64,000 nucleotides of DNA from Ruegeria arenilitoris (GTDB lineage Bacteria; Pseudomonadota; Alphaproteobacteria; Rhodobacterales; Rhodobacteraceae): NCBI RefSeq assembly GCF_013030265.1, contig NZ_WPZQ01000007.1:186001-250000 (forward strand), in the 5' to 3' direction. The stretch's first letter is position 1. Every line of letters begins with the position of its first letter. Shown here in pieces: positions 36,328 through 45,068 of this stretch. The notes below the pieces were generated by a model, which did not search any database, had not been told where the DNA came from, and was given only the letters and a program-made list of their open reading frames with translations. Position numbers and translations under genes: made by a program.

Positions 36328-38097
36328 ATGGATTATCAACTTCCCCAACGGGATATCGCGTTTCTGCTGGATGAGGTGCTGGACCTCGACAGAACTCTGG
36401 CGCTGCCGGGCTACGAGCATTGTGACAAGGACACGTTCTTTGCCGTTGTTGATGCGATCAATGGTTTCGTGCGCGATAATCTCGCCACCTGCAACGAGGC
36501 GGGCGACAGCCCCGGCGCTCGGCTGGTAAATGGTCAGGTCTATGCTGCCCCCGGGTTTGGCGATGCCTACAAGGTGTTCTGCGAAGGCGGCTGGAATGCG
36601 CTGGCGCTGGAGGAAGAGTATGGCGGCCAGCAACTGCCCTTTGTTTTGCACGCAGCGCTGCGCGAAGGCATGGCCGGAACCAATCTGGCGTTTGCCCTGA
36701 TCCACGAGCTGAACTTCGGCGTGGTCGAGGCGCTGATGGCTTATGGCTCGGACGAGCAAAAGGCCATCTATTGCCCGCATCTGACACGCGGCAACTGGGC
36801 CGGAACCATGAACCTGACCGAGCCGCATTGTGGCACGGATCTGGGGCTTATCCGAACCAAGGCCGTTCGCAACGATGACGGTTCCTATGCCATCACGGGC
36901 AACAAGATGTTCATCACGTGGGGCGATCATGACATGTCAGAAAACGTCGCCCACCTGATCCTAGCACGGGTCGAGGGGGCGCAACCCGGTCCGCGTGGTC
37001 TATCGTTGTTTCTTGCGCCGAAATACATGCTGGATGGGGACAACAACACGACGGACGAGCGCAACGCGATCACCATTGCGGGGATTGAGAATAAGATGGG
37101 CATCCATGGATCGCCCACTTGCGCCATTTCGTTCGAAGGGGCCAAAGCCTGGATTGTTGGCGAAGAGGGCAAAGGGCTGGCCGCAATGTTCGTTATGATG
37201 AACGCTGCGCGTCTGTCGGTAGGTTTGCAGGGTCTTGGTGTGGCAGAAGCAGCGTTACAGTCTGCCAACGCTTATGCGCACGAACGTCTGCAGGGCCGGG
37301 CACATGATGAGCAACTGAACCCGACCGGCGTTGCCGATCCCCTGATCGCCCATGCCGATGTGCGTCGCCGTTTGTTAATCGCCCAGGGTGAGATGGATTC
37401 GGCTCGTGTGCTGGCCTACTACTGCGCAAGCCTGTTGGATGAGGCTCATCGCGCCACGGTGCCTGAGCAACGCAAAGCCGCCGATGCCCGGTTGTCGCTG
37501 TTGACACCAGTGATCAAATCCTACCTCTCGGACATGGGATCGCGCCTGGCAAGCGAGGCCGTCCAAATGCATGGCGGGCACGGATACATCAAGGATTACG
37601 GTGTCGAGCAATTGATGCGGGATGTACGTATCACCGCGATTTATGAAGGCACAAATGCGATTCAGGCCCGTGATCTGGTGATGCGCAAGGTGCGCGGCGA
37701 TCAGGGGGCAATATTCAAAAGTCTGGTGGCAGACATGCTGGAGGAGGCGAGCAGTCTGCCTGCAGAGCTATCCGATACGCAGCGGAGTCTGCGAGGCGCG
37801 GCCGAGCGGTTGGATCGTTCAACTGATTGGGTGTTGGATGCGTCGCAGGGTGAGGTCTTGTCCGGTGCCTGCGACTATCTGGAAATCGTAGCGCTTAGCC
37901 TGTCGGCTTGGATGTCGGCCCGGATCGCCCGCGCGGCAAGTGCCGCTATCGGCAGCCAGTCATCGGACTATTATGCAGATCGTCTGGATGCCGCACAGGC
38001 ATTCATGACGCGTGCGCTGCCGCGCGCTGTAAGCCACGAACTGATCATGCAAACGGGTGAGCCCGGCGTTATCAGCCGGGCAGATCGCTGTCTCTGA
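36328..38097 (+). CDS. Acyl-CoA dehydrogenase, DmdC-like long form
   Basis: A 589-residue flavoprotein dehydrogenase. It has the FAD-contact block NLTEPHCGTDLGLI (about 155-168), KMFITWGDHDMSEN, MGIHGSPTCAISFEGA, QMHGGHGYIKDYGVEQ and the catalytic Glu in IYEGTNAIQARD (about 440). A C-terminal extension beyond the usual 390 residues places it with the DmdC/FadE-like enzymes. It introduces the first double bond in the beta-oxidation run of this operon. It is the last gene before a strong terminator. Confidence 0.9.
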   Translation: MDYQLPQRDIAFLLDEVLDLDRTLALPGYEHCDKDTFFAVVDAINGFVRDNLATCNEAGDSPGARLVNGQVYAAPGFGDAYKVFCEGGWNALALEEEYGGQQLPFVLHAALREGMAGTNLAFALIHELNFGVVEALMAYGSDEQKAIYCPHLTRGNWAGTMNLTEPHCGTDLGLIRTKAVRNDDGSYAITGNKMFITWGDHDMSENVAHLILARVEGAQPGPRGLSLFLAPKYMLDGDNNTTDERNAITIAGIENKMGIHGSPTCAISFEGAKAWIVGEEGKGLAAMFVMMNAARLSVGLQGLGVAEAALQSANAYAHERLQGRAHDEQLNPTGVADPLIAHADVRRRLLIAQGEMDSARVLAYYCASLLDEAHRATVPEQRKAADARLSLLTPVIKSYLSDMGSRLASEAVQMHGGHGYIKDYGVEQLMRDVRITAIYEGTNAIQARDLVMRKVRGDQGAIFKSLVADMLEEASSLPAELSDTQRSLRGAAERLDRSTDWVLDASQGEVLSGACDYLEIVALSLSAWMSARIARAASAAIGSQSSDYYADRLDAAQAFMTRALPRAVSHELIMQTGEPGVISRADRCL

Positions 38098-38127
38098 CCC
38101 TCCTTCTCCCCAGACAGCGACGCGACA

Positions 38128-38157
38128 GGGCGCTCTGAATTCAGAGCGCCCTTTTTT
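38128..38157 (+). terminator. Rho-independent terminator of the monooxygenase/beta-oxidation operon
   Basis: GGGCGCTCTGAA (38128-38139) and TTCAGAGCGCCC (38140-38151) form a perfect 12-base stem, followed by six T residues (38152-38157). It lies 30 bases after the acyl-CoA dehydrogenase stop and 25 bases before the convergent thiolase-like gene ends, so the stem may slow transcription from both sides. Confidence 0.9.
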
Positions 38158-38182
38158 GCAATTGTCGCGATAGAGTTTCGGA

Positions 38183-39331
38183 TCAGAGAGCAGCTTCGCT
38201 GCCCAAAACGGTGGTGAACTCGTTCGAGAACGTGCCGCCGTTACCATGTGCAATGGCAATGTTGACGTCATTGATCTGTCGATCACCGCCATCCCCGCGG
38301 ATCTGGGTGGCGGCTTCGATCAGGCAGAAAAGGCCGTACATGCCGGGATGCACGCAGCTGAGTCCGCCGCCGTTGGTGTTGACAGGCAGGCTGCCGCCGG
38401 GCGCGATATTGCCATCTGCGACAAATGCCCCGGCCTCACCCTTTTTGACAAAACCCATGTCTTCTAGGAACAGCAGCGTGTTGATGGTGAAAGCGTCGTA
38501 CAGCTCGACCACGTCCACGTCCTTGGTCGTGATGCCAGCCATTTCAAAGGCGCGTTTTGAGCTGTCCGTTGCACAGGTGGTAGTGAGCGTTGTCGCCTGG
38601 CTGATTTCGCGGTGAGAAATCGCGTTGCCGCCGCCAAGGAAGTAGGCAGGTTTTTCCTGATAGTCTGTGGCACGCTCTGCCGAAGTCACGATGATCGCGG
38701 CCCCGCCATCTGACATCAAGCAGCAGTCCAGAACTGCAAGCGGATCCGCAACCATGGCAGAAGCCAGATACTCATCCATGGTCAGGTCCGTGCGCATTGT
38801 GGCATCCGGGTTCAGCTGTGCCCATTTGCGGGCCGAGATCGCCACATGACCAAGATGCTCCTTCGGAACATTGAATTCATGCATATAGCGCTGCGCGGTG
38901 AAGGCATAACCCGGGACCGGGACCATAGGCTCATAGGCGCGTTCCCATTGCGGGGTCTCAATCAGGCCGTTCAGGTCCCGTGCGGATTTGGCGTTCGAGC
39001 CGTAGCAGATCAGAACATTCTTACACAGGCCTGCCTGAATCGCCATCGTTGCTTCAAGCAGATAGGACATGAAGGATGATCCCCCCACCATGTCCGAATT
39101 CGCCCAAGTCGGATGGATGCCCAGATACTCGGCAATCGAAAGCGTCGGGAAGAAGTGATAGAACGTGCCGCCACAGATCCCGTCGATCTCGGACAGATCC
39201 ATTCCTGCATCAGTCAGTGCGTTTTGTGTGGCCTTGGCGATCAGTTCCATGGGTGATGTATCTGGTGTTTTGCCCAGACCCCAATAGCCTTTGCCGACGA
39301 TGGCGGATTTCCCGCGAAGAGCATGTGCCAT
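38183..39331 (-). CDS. Thiolase-fold protein (SCP2/Ltp2/BbsB type) lacking the thiolase cysteine
   Basis: A 382-residue thiolase-superfamily protein. Where true thiolases have the nucleophilic Cys, this protein reads NSDMVGGSSFMSYLLEATMA, with no Cys. The histidine loop is present as GGGLSCVHPGMYGLF (about 320) and LYDAFTINTLLFLEDMGF is typical of the SCP2-like group. Members of this group work with an OB-fold DUF35 partner, encoded just upstream here, and include retro-aldolases (Ltp2) and ring-pathway thiolases (BbsAB). I infer carbon-carbon cleavage of a hydroxyacyl-CoA or keto-acyl-CoA, with aldolase chemistry more likely given the missing Cys. Confidence 0.8.
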   Translation of the reverse strand: MAHALRGKSAIVGKGYWGLGKTPDTSPMELIAKATQNALTDAGMDLSEIDGICGGTFYHFFPTLSIAEYLGIHPTWANSDMVGGSSFMSYLLEATMAIQAGLCKNVLICYGSNAKSARDLNGLIETPQWERAYEPMVPVPGYAFTAQRYMHEFNVPKEHLGHVAISARKWAQLNPDATMRTDLTMDEYLASAMVADPLAVLDCCLMSDGGAAIIVTSAERATDYQEKPAYFLGGGNAISHREISQATTLTTTCATDSSKRAFEMAGITTKDVDVVELYDAFTINTLLFLEDMGFVKKGEAGAFVADGNIAPGGSLPVNTNGGGLSCVHPGMYGLFCLIEAATQIRGDGGDRQINDVNIAIAHGNGGTFSNEFTTVLGSEAAL

Positions 39332-39343
39332 GATGTGGTCTCC

Positions 39344-39757
39344 TTATTCCGCGGGTCTGAAGAAAACAGCCGGTTCGCCGGATTTTGCGTTGGGTCCGAA
39401 GTCAGGGGTCATAACGACGGCCTGGACCTTCATCCCGATTTCGACTGCTTCGTTGTCGACGTCGATAATACGACTGAACATCCGGGGTCCTTCATCCAGA
39501 TCGATCAGTACATTGTTGATATCGCCACCAAATTTCGCGGGCCGCCGGATGATCGTCGAGGCGTAGACCGTTCCGCGGCCCGATGCTTCGACCCATTCCA
39601 GATCGTCCGCACCGGTTGTTGGTGACAGAGCGCGAGGATAGAAAACATACTCTCCTGTCTTGGTAGAGCGCTGAATCAGGAATTTTCCGGCCGCCAAACC
39701 GGCACGAAAAGTCGCGTCTGCCTGTGGCCTGGCTTCGGGAAGGGCAAAGTCAGTCAT
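39344..39757 (-). CDS. OB-fold DUF35-type partner of the thiolase-like protein
   Basis: A 137-residue protein. The N-terminal helix (ADATFRAGLAAGKFLIQRST) and the short GEYVFYPRALSP segment correspond to the rubredoxin-like zinc ribbon of DUF35 proteins. The C-terminal OB-fold includes GTVYASTIIRRP and VLIDLDEGPRMFSRI. The protein has no cysteine at all, so the zinc site is lost. It lies 12 bases before the thiolase-like gene, the usual arrangement for the heteromeric Ltp2/DUF35 or BbsAB pair. It is probably a structural or substrate-channelling subunit. Confidence 0.82.
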   Translation of the reverse strand: MTDFALPEARPQADATFRAGLAAGKFLIQRSTKTGEYVFYPRALSPTTGADDLEWVEASGRGTVYASTIIRRPAKFGGDINNVLIDLDEGPRMFSRIIDVDNEAVEIGMKVQAVVMTPDFGPNAKSGEPAVFFRPAE

Positions 39758-39772
39758 ATGTCTTCCTTGGTT

Positions 39773-41401
39773 TCACGCAGCGAAAATAGCCGCATCGTGA
39801 GTGGGTTGGGGATTGAGAATACGTTGTTGCAGCAAGGCGGCCTCGGGCAGGATGCGTGTACGCACGTGGCCTGCCGCTGCGCCCAGCAGATCCGGCTCGG
39901 GAGCTTGTGCAGCAACGGCTTCCATGTCGGCCCAGACACGTCCAAAATAGACGAGACCGGTCAAACGCGTGTAGTCGGCGACCGACGGCCCGATATCAGA
40001 ACGGGTCTGCATTTCCCTGGTGGCCGCACTCCATGCCTCGATTGCATCGGCCAGTTCCATCGAGGTTGGACCATCCGAGACAAGTTCGGCAAAGGCCTGA
40101 GCAGCGGCGCCTTCTTTCGCACGGATTGCGCGGCGGGCAATCCCGGTGGCCAGCACACCATTGGTGCCTTCGTAGATTGCCATGATCCGCGCATCGCGCA
40201 TGATCTGCTCGACCCGGTATTCCTTGCAGAAACCGTAGCCGCCGTGGATTTGAACTGCCTGACTGGCGGCCATGTTGACCGCGTCGGTAGCAAACGCCTT
40301 GCATGTCGGGGTCAGGATATCCAGCAGTCCCTGATCGGTCCCCAGATCCATATCTACAAATGTCCGATAAACCATTGCGCGGCAGCCCATTGCTTGGGCG
40401 TAGATGTCCAAAAGCATCCGCTGCACATCACCGTGTTCTGTAATCAGGGCCGTGCCTTCGGTTGCGGTTCCCTGTCGCCGTGCCGCTGCATGAGTGCGCG
40501 CGCGCTGAAAGGCGACATCCATCTGACCGACCGCTTGCAGCGACACATCCAGGCGTTCGGCATTCATCATGGTGAACATCGCGGCAAGGCCCTTGCCTTC
40601 TTCACCTAACAGCTCGGCTTGAGCCCCATCAAAAGCCATCTGACAGGTGGGCGAAGCATGCATGCCCATCTTTTCCTCGATGCGCACGGTCTGAACTGTG
40701 TTGCGGGTGCCGTTCGGCAGAACGGCCGGACAAGCAAACAGGCTTAGTCCCTGCACTCCCGGCGCTGAATCCGGCGTGCGGGCCAGTACCAGGTGCAGCA
40801 CGTTATCGGTGTAATCGTGATCGCCACCTGAAATGAAAAACTTGGTGCCGCTGAGTGCGTAGCCATCGGCGGTGGGTGTTGCGATTGTTTTGATCCGCCC
40901 AAGATCCGAGCCCGCATCAGGTTCAGTCAGGCACATCGAGGCCATCCATTCACCCGATACAAGCGGAGGCAACAGACGTGCCTTTTGGTCATCGCTACCG
41001 GATGTTTTCAACGTGCGGATGCAGCCCTGCGCGAGGCTCAGTACCATCTCGTAAGAAATGCAGGCCCCGGCCAGCATGTCCGCCTGCACGGCCCCGAGAA
41101 TATGCGGCAGATCCTGGCCGCCGAATTCTTCGGGCGCGCAAAGCCCCGGCCATCCGGCCTTGGCGTAGCGCTTATAGGCCGAGATCATCTGCGGGGGCAT
41201 TCTTACGCGACCGTTTTGCAGGCGAGCGCCGGTATCTTCACCGATCAGGTCCAGCGGTGCGATCTCGGCATTGACGAACTTTCCAAGGGCCGGGATCACC
41301 GCGTCGGCCAGGTCGTCGCTCCAATCCGGCAAGCGGTCGGGTTGGCCAATATATTTCAGTACAAAGGCGATGTCAGCCTCGGATGCAGTGTAATCGATCA
41401 T
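39773..41401 (-). CDS. Acyl-CoA dehydrogenase
   Basis: A 542-residue acyl-CoA dehydrogenase. It has CLTEPDAGSDLGRIKTIA (FAD contact), KFFISGGDHDYTDNVLHLV, EKMGMHASPTCQMAFDGA, QIHGGYGFCKEYRVEQ and the catalytic Glu in IYEGTNGVLAT. It belongs to the same long-form family as the 36.3 kb gene but is only moderately similar, so the two probably take different acyl-CoA substrates. Its ATG overlaps the stop of the CoA-ligase gene by four bases (ATGA), which pairs their expression. The substrate is not predictable. Confidence 0.88.
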   Translation of the reverse strand: MIDYTASEADIAFVLKYIGQPDRLPDWSDDLADAVIPALGKFVNAEIAPLDLIGEDTGARLQNGRVRMPPQMISAYKRYAKAGWPGLCAPEEFGGQDLPHILGAVQADMLAGACISYEMVLSLAQGCIRTLKTSGSDDQKARLLPPLVSGEWMASMCLTEPDAGSDLGRIKTIATPTADGYALSGTKFFISGGDHDYTDNVLHLVLARTPDSAPGVQGLSLFACPAVLPNGTRNTVQTVRIEEKMGMHASPTCQMAFDGAQAELLGEEGKGLAAMFTMMNAERLDVSLQAVGQMDVAFQRARTHAAARRQGTATEGTALITEHGDVQRMLLDIYAQAMGCRAMVYRTFVDMDLGTDQGLLDILTPTCKAFATDAVNMAASQAVQIHGGYGFCKEYRVEQIMRDARIMAIYEGTNGVLATGIARRAIRAKEGAAAQAFAELVSDGPTSMELADAIEAWSAATREMQTRSDIGPSVADYTRLTGLVYFGRVWADMEAVAAQAPEPDLLGAAAGHVRTRILPEAALLQQRILNPQPTHDAAIFAA

Positions 41402-43242
41402 GTCTTTCCCCGGCCTGTGATGATGACGGCGTCTGAGCCTTCATAAAGTTCGGTTACCGCATCGGCGCGCAGCTCCAGCGCAAGACGCTGGTTGATATAG
41501 CCCTTGTCCGTGATTTCGTTTTTTTCCACTGATGGTGCATCGCGCTCGATCCGCACCCGTCTAACGCGTGTCGCACTGCCGGTTTGACCGGCATTGTATG
41601 CTGCCAGTCGCTCGCTGATGAAGGCACGTACAGCTGGATCGTCTGCATATCCTGCCTGAGTATTGTCATGCCCGGTCAGCGTTTTGCATTCATCCGTGTT
41701 CAGGAACAGCAGAGCGCCAATCTCGGTCCGGTCATGGCCGGTAATGACCGCGTCAGATGCTATTGGACTCAGTGCTTGCAGCAGAGCCACGCGTAAATTT
41801 CCAACAGCAACCCATGTGCCGGTCATCAGCTTGAAATTCTCGGAAATGCGCCCATCGAACACGATGCCCTTTGATGGATCCTTAGGATCCTCCAACCGCC
41901 CGGCATCGCCGGTCAGGAAATACCCTTCTTCGTCGAAGGCTTCGGCGGTCTTTTCGGGATTATTCAGATAACCGGTCGTCACGTGCGGACCGCGGACTCG
42001 CATTTCCAGCTTGCCACCATTGGGCAGGAACTTGAGTTTTGATCCCGGGCCGGGCACCCCGATCACACCCGCTTTGTCGATTGGGAAGTGAACGCAGGTT
42101 GCCATCATTGCCTCTGTCAGGCCCCAGGCGCTGACAAAGGGTACTTTCTCGCCCCGCTCTTGGATCCCCAGCTGTTCCAGCCCCTTCCAAAGGTGATCTG
42201 GCAGGCAGGCACCGGAGAAAAAGATCAGATCAAGTCGTTTGAAGAACGCGTGGCGAAACTCCTCATCTTCGCGCAGGACCGGCAGCAGCATGTCAAAGCC
42301 GCGCGGGACGTTGAAGAACAAGGTTGGCGACACCTCGCGTACATTGCGAATGGTTTTTTCGATCTCGCCCGGGACGGATTTGCCGTCGTCCACATAGAAA
42401 CTGCCGCCATTGCGCAGGATCATGTTAAAATTGAAATTGCCACCAAAGGTGTGGTTCCAGGGCAACCAGTCCACGACTACGGGGGGTGCGGATTCCAGAA
42501 AAGGCCAGATTTGAACAACCGCCTCTTGCGTAGCCAGCATCATGCGCTGAGTCACGATGACGCCCTTCGGCAGGCCGGTCGAGCCAGAGGTGAACAGGAT
42601 TTTCCCCGTTGTGTCGAGACTAACCAATGCGTGTGCATCGGAAACTGCGCCGCTGACATCGGCCTTAAGTGCGCCATCGAAGGTCAGGTCCCCGTTGTCG
42701 GACAGACAAGCGACATCCGATGTAGACAGCATCGCAAAGGCATTTGCAAACGCCTGGGCATCATCAGCATAGGCCATGCCGGGTTTTGTTGTATCCACGA
42801 TGTGGCGCAGTTTGGCGAGCGATTCATCAAACAGTGAATAGGGCACCGAAACGGGCACGACCGGTATTCCGACATGCATCGCTGCCAACATAAGAACGCC
42901 ATGCCGAACCGAGTTTCCGGACAGGATCAGCAACGGTCGATCTGGTCCAAGCCCTTGTTGCAGCAAAAAGGCGGCAAGCGAATCTACCTGTGCTTTTGCC
43001 TGTGCATATGTAACGCCCTGCCACTTACCGTCTGGCCCGCGTTCCATCAGAAGCGGTCGGTTTGGCGCTTGTTTCGCCCACTGATCCAGATAGCTGGACA
43101 GGCTTTGCTCCGTGAACTCAAGCCCGTGCGGGCTGCGGAGCACAAACGCACCGTCGCCCAGATCTTCGCGCAGCACTTCGGCTGGTGCGAATTTGGCAGC
43201 CGGGACCTTAAGTTCATCGTCCTTTGGGGCAGTGTTGCTCAT
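41398..43242 (-). CDS. AMP-forming CoA ligase, feruloyl-CoA synthetase-like
   Basis: A 614-residue CoA ligase. The N-terminus ([37 protein letters not shown]) and the blocks [21 protein letters not shown] and [10 protein letters not shown] follow feruloyl-CoA synthetases. The ATP loop is [17 protein letters not shown] (about 228). [14 protein letters not shown] replaces the usual GYG-TE motif, and a C-terminal lysine lies in [10 protein letters not shown]. It activates a carboxylic acid, aromatic or ring-derived, at the head of a ligase-dehydrogenase-DUF35-thiolase operon. Its promoter region holds both candidate operators of the island. A phenylpropanoid substrate remains possible. Confidence 0.82.
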   Translation of the reverse strand: MSNTAPKDDELKVPAAKFAPAEVLREDLGDGAFVLRSPHGLEFTEQSLSSYLDQWAKQAPNRPLLMERGPDGKWQGVTYAQAKAQVDSLAAFLLQQGLGPDRPLLILSGNSVRHGVLMLAAMHVGIPVVPVSVPYSLFDESLAKLRHIVDTTKPGMAYADDAQAFANAFAMLSTSDVACLSDNGDLTFDGALKADVSGAVSDAHALVSLDTTGKILFTSGSTGLPKGVIVTQRMMLATQEAVVQIWPFLESAPPVVVDWLPWNHTFGGNFNFNMILRNGGSFYVDDGKSVPGEIEKTIRNVREVSPTLFFNVPRGFDMLLPVLREDEEFRHAFFKRLDLIFFSGACLPDHLWKGLEQLGIQERGEKVPFVSAWGLTEAMMATCVHFPIDKAGVIGVPGPGSKLKFLPNGGKLEMRVRGPHVTTGYLNNPEKTAEAFDEEGYFLTGDAGRLEDPKDPSKGIVFDGRISENFKLMTGTWVAVGNLRVALLQALSPIASDAVITGHDRTEIGALLFLNTDECKTLTGHDNTQAGYADDPAVRAFISERLAAYNAGQTGSATRVRRVRIERDAPSVEKNEITDKGYINQRLALELRADAVTELYEGSDAVIITGRGKT

Positions 43243-43319
43243 GTCCTGTCTTCCTGATTCCGCCGAGGGAACGGGTAAAGTGCATCGATATTTCGAAATT
43301 CACGTTAACCAATAATTTG

Positions 43320-43332
43320 TTAGTATGCAAAT
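43320..43332 (+). promoter_or_regulatory. MarR-type operator in the CoA-ligase/SDR divergent promoter
   Basis: TTAGTATGCAAAT differs by one base from the TTAGTATACAAAT found upstream of the ferredoxin gene and, as the reverse complement, upstream of the hydroxylase operon. It lies 78 bases upstream of the ligase start and 118 bases upstream of the SDR start. It is separated from a TetR-type motif by only three bases. Confidence 0.6.
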
Positions 43333-43335
43333 ATA

Positions 43336-43353
43336 TTATTGATCGTTCACTAA
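43336..43353. promoter_or_regulatory. TetR-type operator in the CoA-ligase/SDR divergent promoter
   Basis: TTATTGATCGTTCACTAA; its reverse complement TTAGTGAACGATCAATAA matches 17 of 18 bases of the element before the monooxygenase gene. It sits between the divergent ligase and SDR genes, directly after the MarR-type motif. The intervening sequence (43243-43450) holds no other feature I can support. Confidence 0.65.
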
Positions 43354-43450
43354 AGCTCGAATACATGGGAATAACGCACCGAAATACAGTGCAAGAATCC
43401 AAGCAGCTTTCGTCAGATCGCAGTGCCCTGGCCGCAAATGGAGACAAGAT

Positions 43451-44212
43451 ATGAAAATCGAAAACGCATCTGTAATCGTCACTGGAGGCGCGTCAGGCTT
43501 AGGGTTTGCCACCGCTGAATATCTGGCGGCGCGCGGCGGCCGGGTGGCTTTGTTCGACCTTCCGGGGGGCAAACTTGATGCTTCGGCGGCCCAGCTCGGA
43601 GCAACTGCCGCCGCATGTGATGTGACCATCGAAGCAGAGGTTGCCGAAGCACTGCAAACGGCCATTGCGGCGAATGGCCTTCCGCGGATCGTGGTGAACT
43701 GCGCCGGGGTGACACATGGTGAGCGGATTGTTGGTCGTAACGGTCCGGCATCGCTTGAGGGGTTTGCACGCACCATACAGATCAATCTGATCGGAACGTT
43801 CAATGTCATGCGGCTGTCTGCAGAGCAGATTATGCAAAACGATCCGCTTGAGGACCAGGAGCGGGGGATCATTATCAACACAGCCTCAGCTGCAGCGTTC
43901 GAAGGTCAGATCGGGCAAGCGGCCTATGCGGCCTCAAAGGGTGGGGTTGCGAGTCTGACTTTGCCGGCGGCCCGAGAGTTTGCACGTTCGGGGGTGCGTG
44001 TCATGGCTATCGCGCCCGGCATTTTCTCAACCCCGATGATGGATCTGTTGCCTCAGGAGATACAAGATAGCCTGGGCGCCAAGGTTCCGTTCCCGACACG
44101 TCTGGGACAGCCATCCGAGTTCGCCTGTCTGGCGGGGCATATGATCGAAAATACGATGCTGAATGGCGAATGTGTCCGTCTGGATGGGGCAATCCGTCTT
44201 GAACCCAAGTGA
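43451..44212 (+). CDS. Short-chain dehydrogenase, 3-hydroxyacyl-CoA dehydrogenase type 2-like (HSD10)
   Basis: A 253-residue classical SDR. It has the cofactor motif VTGGASGLGFATAEYL (residues 11-26), NCAGVTHGE, the catalytic Ser in NTASAAAFEGQ, and Tyr-x-x-x-Lys in AAYAASKGG (about 155-163). The Asp in VALFDLP favours NAD over NADP. The pattern is that of HSD17B10/2-methyl-3-hydroxybutyryl-CoA dehydrogenases. It would oxidise a 3-hydroxyacyl-CoA, with the crotonase encoded next as hydratase. It is divergent from the CoA-ligase operon under shared operators. Confidence 0.86.
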   Translation: MKIENASVIVTGGASGLGFATAEYLAARGGRVALFDLPGGKLDASAAQLGATAAACDVTIEAEVAEALQTAIAANGLPRIVVNCAGVTHGERIVGRNGPASLEGFARTIQINLIGTFNVMRLSAEQIMQNDPLEDQERGIIINTASAAAFEGQIGQAAYAASKGGVASLTLPAAREFARSGVRVMAIAPGIFSTPMMDLLPQEIQDSLGAKVPFPTRLGQPSEFACLAGHMIENTMLNGECVRLDGAIRLEPK

Positions 44213-44222
44213 GGCTGTTGGA

Positions 44223-44993
44223 ATGGAATACACGCATATCAAACCCGAAACTGATGGGAATGTCGGCATCCTGACCCTGGACCGGCCTGCGAAGTTCAAT
44301 GCGATCAATCACGGGCTGTTGTTTGAGATCGAGCACTACTTTGATACATTGCCTGACGAAATTGGCGCAGTTGTGATCCGCAGCTCGGGCCAGCATTTTT
44401 GCGCTGGTCTGGATTTGTTAGAGCATTCGATGCGCGATACCGCAGGGGCCATGCAGGAATGCCGCCTGTGGCACAGAATTTTCGACAAGATCGAGTATGG
44501 CAGAGTGCCGGTTGTCGCTGCGATGAATGGCGGTGTTCTGGGCGGAGGGATGGAGTTGGCGATGACAGCTCATATCCGGGTCTCGCAGCAGGACACATTC
44601 TACGAATTACCCGAAGGACGCCGTGCGATTTTTGTAGGCGGCGGCGCTACCGTGCGCGTGGGGCGGATCATTGGTGCCAGCAGGATGATGGAGATGATGC
44701 TGACTGGACGTCGCTATGGGGCCGAGCAAGGGTTGCAGCTGGGTTTGGCCCATTATGTCGAGCCGAATGGTACCGCTTTCGACAAAGCGATGGAACTGGC
44801 CCGGCGCGTTACTGAAAACGCACCTTTGTCCAACTACATGATGATGCAGGCGATCACGCGCATCAACGACATGTCGGCCAGCGATGGATTCTTTGCAGAG
44901 AGTCTGGCTGCGGCGATTGCTCAATCCTCTCCCGAAGCGCGGGCGGGGATGGAGGCGTTTCTGACTAAAACAGGGAAGCGGGACAATCAGTGA
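44223..44993 (+). CDS. Enoyl-CoA hydratase/isomerase (crotonase) family protein
   Basis: A 256-residue crotonase. The oxyanion-hole segments are GQHFCAGLDLLEHS (about 60) and AMNGGVLGGGMELAMTAHI (about 100). The acidic residue in TFYELPEGRRAIFVGGG marks the usual catalytic region, although the typical ExxxGxxP reads differently, so the exact reaction (hydration, isomerisation or hydrolysis) is open. The start at 44223 lies ten bases after the SDR stop; a longer frame overlaps the SDR gene and lacks family character. It acts with the SDR on CoA esters of the pathway. Confidence 0.85.
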   Translation: MEYTHIKPETDGNVGILTLDRPAKFNAINHGLLFEIEHYFDTLPDEIGAVVIRSSGQHFCAGLDLLEHSMRDTAGAMQECRLWHRIFDKIEYGRVPVVAAMNGGVLGGGMELAMTAHIRVSQQDTFYELPEGRRAIFVGGGATVRVGRIIGASRMMEMMLTGRRYGAEQGLQLGLAHYVEPNGTAFDKAMELARRVTENAPLSNYMMMQAITRINDMSASDGFFAESLAAAIAQSSPEARAGMEAFLTKTGKRDNQ

Positions 44994-45006
44994 GGTCCGA
45001 AACACG

Positions 45007-45041
45007 CGGGATCTGGCGTGAGAGCGTTTCACCAGATCCCG
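45007..45041. terminator. Bidirectional stem-loop between the crotonase and ferredoxin reductase genes
   Basis: CGGGATCTGG (45007-45016) and CCAGATCCCG (45032-45041) form a perfect 10-base stem with a 15-base loop, between two convergent genes that end at 44993 and 45069. There is no T-run on either side, so termination is likely but not textbook. Confidence 0.6.
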
Positions 45042-45068
45042 GTGTCGGGCGGGGCAGAGCCCCGGTGG

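Noticed and set aside
33892..36930. Two antisense frames (375 and 426 codons) opposite the FadN-type and acyl-CoA dehydrogenase genes
   Set aside because: Both overlap well-supported genes over their full length and resemble no protein family.
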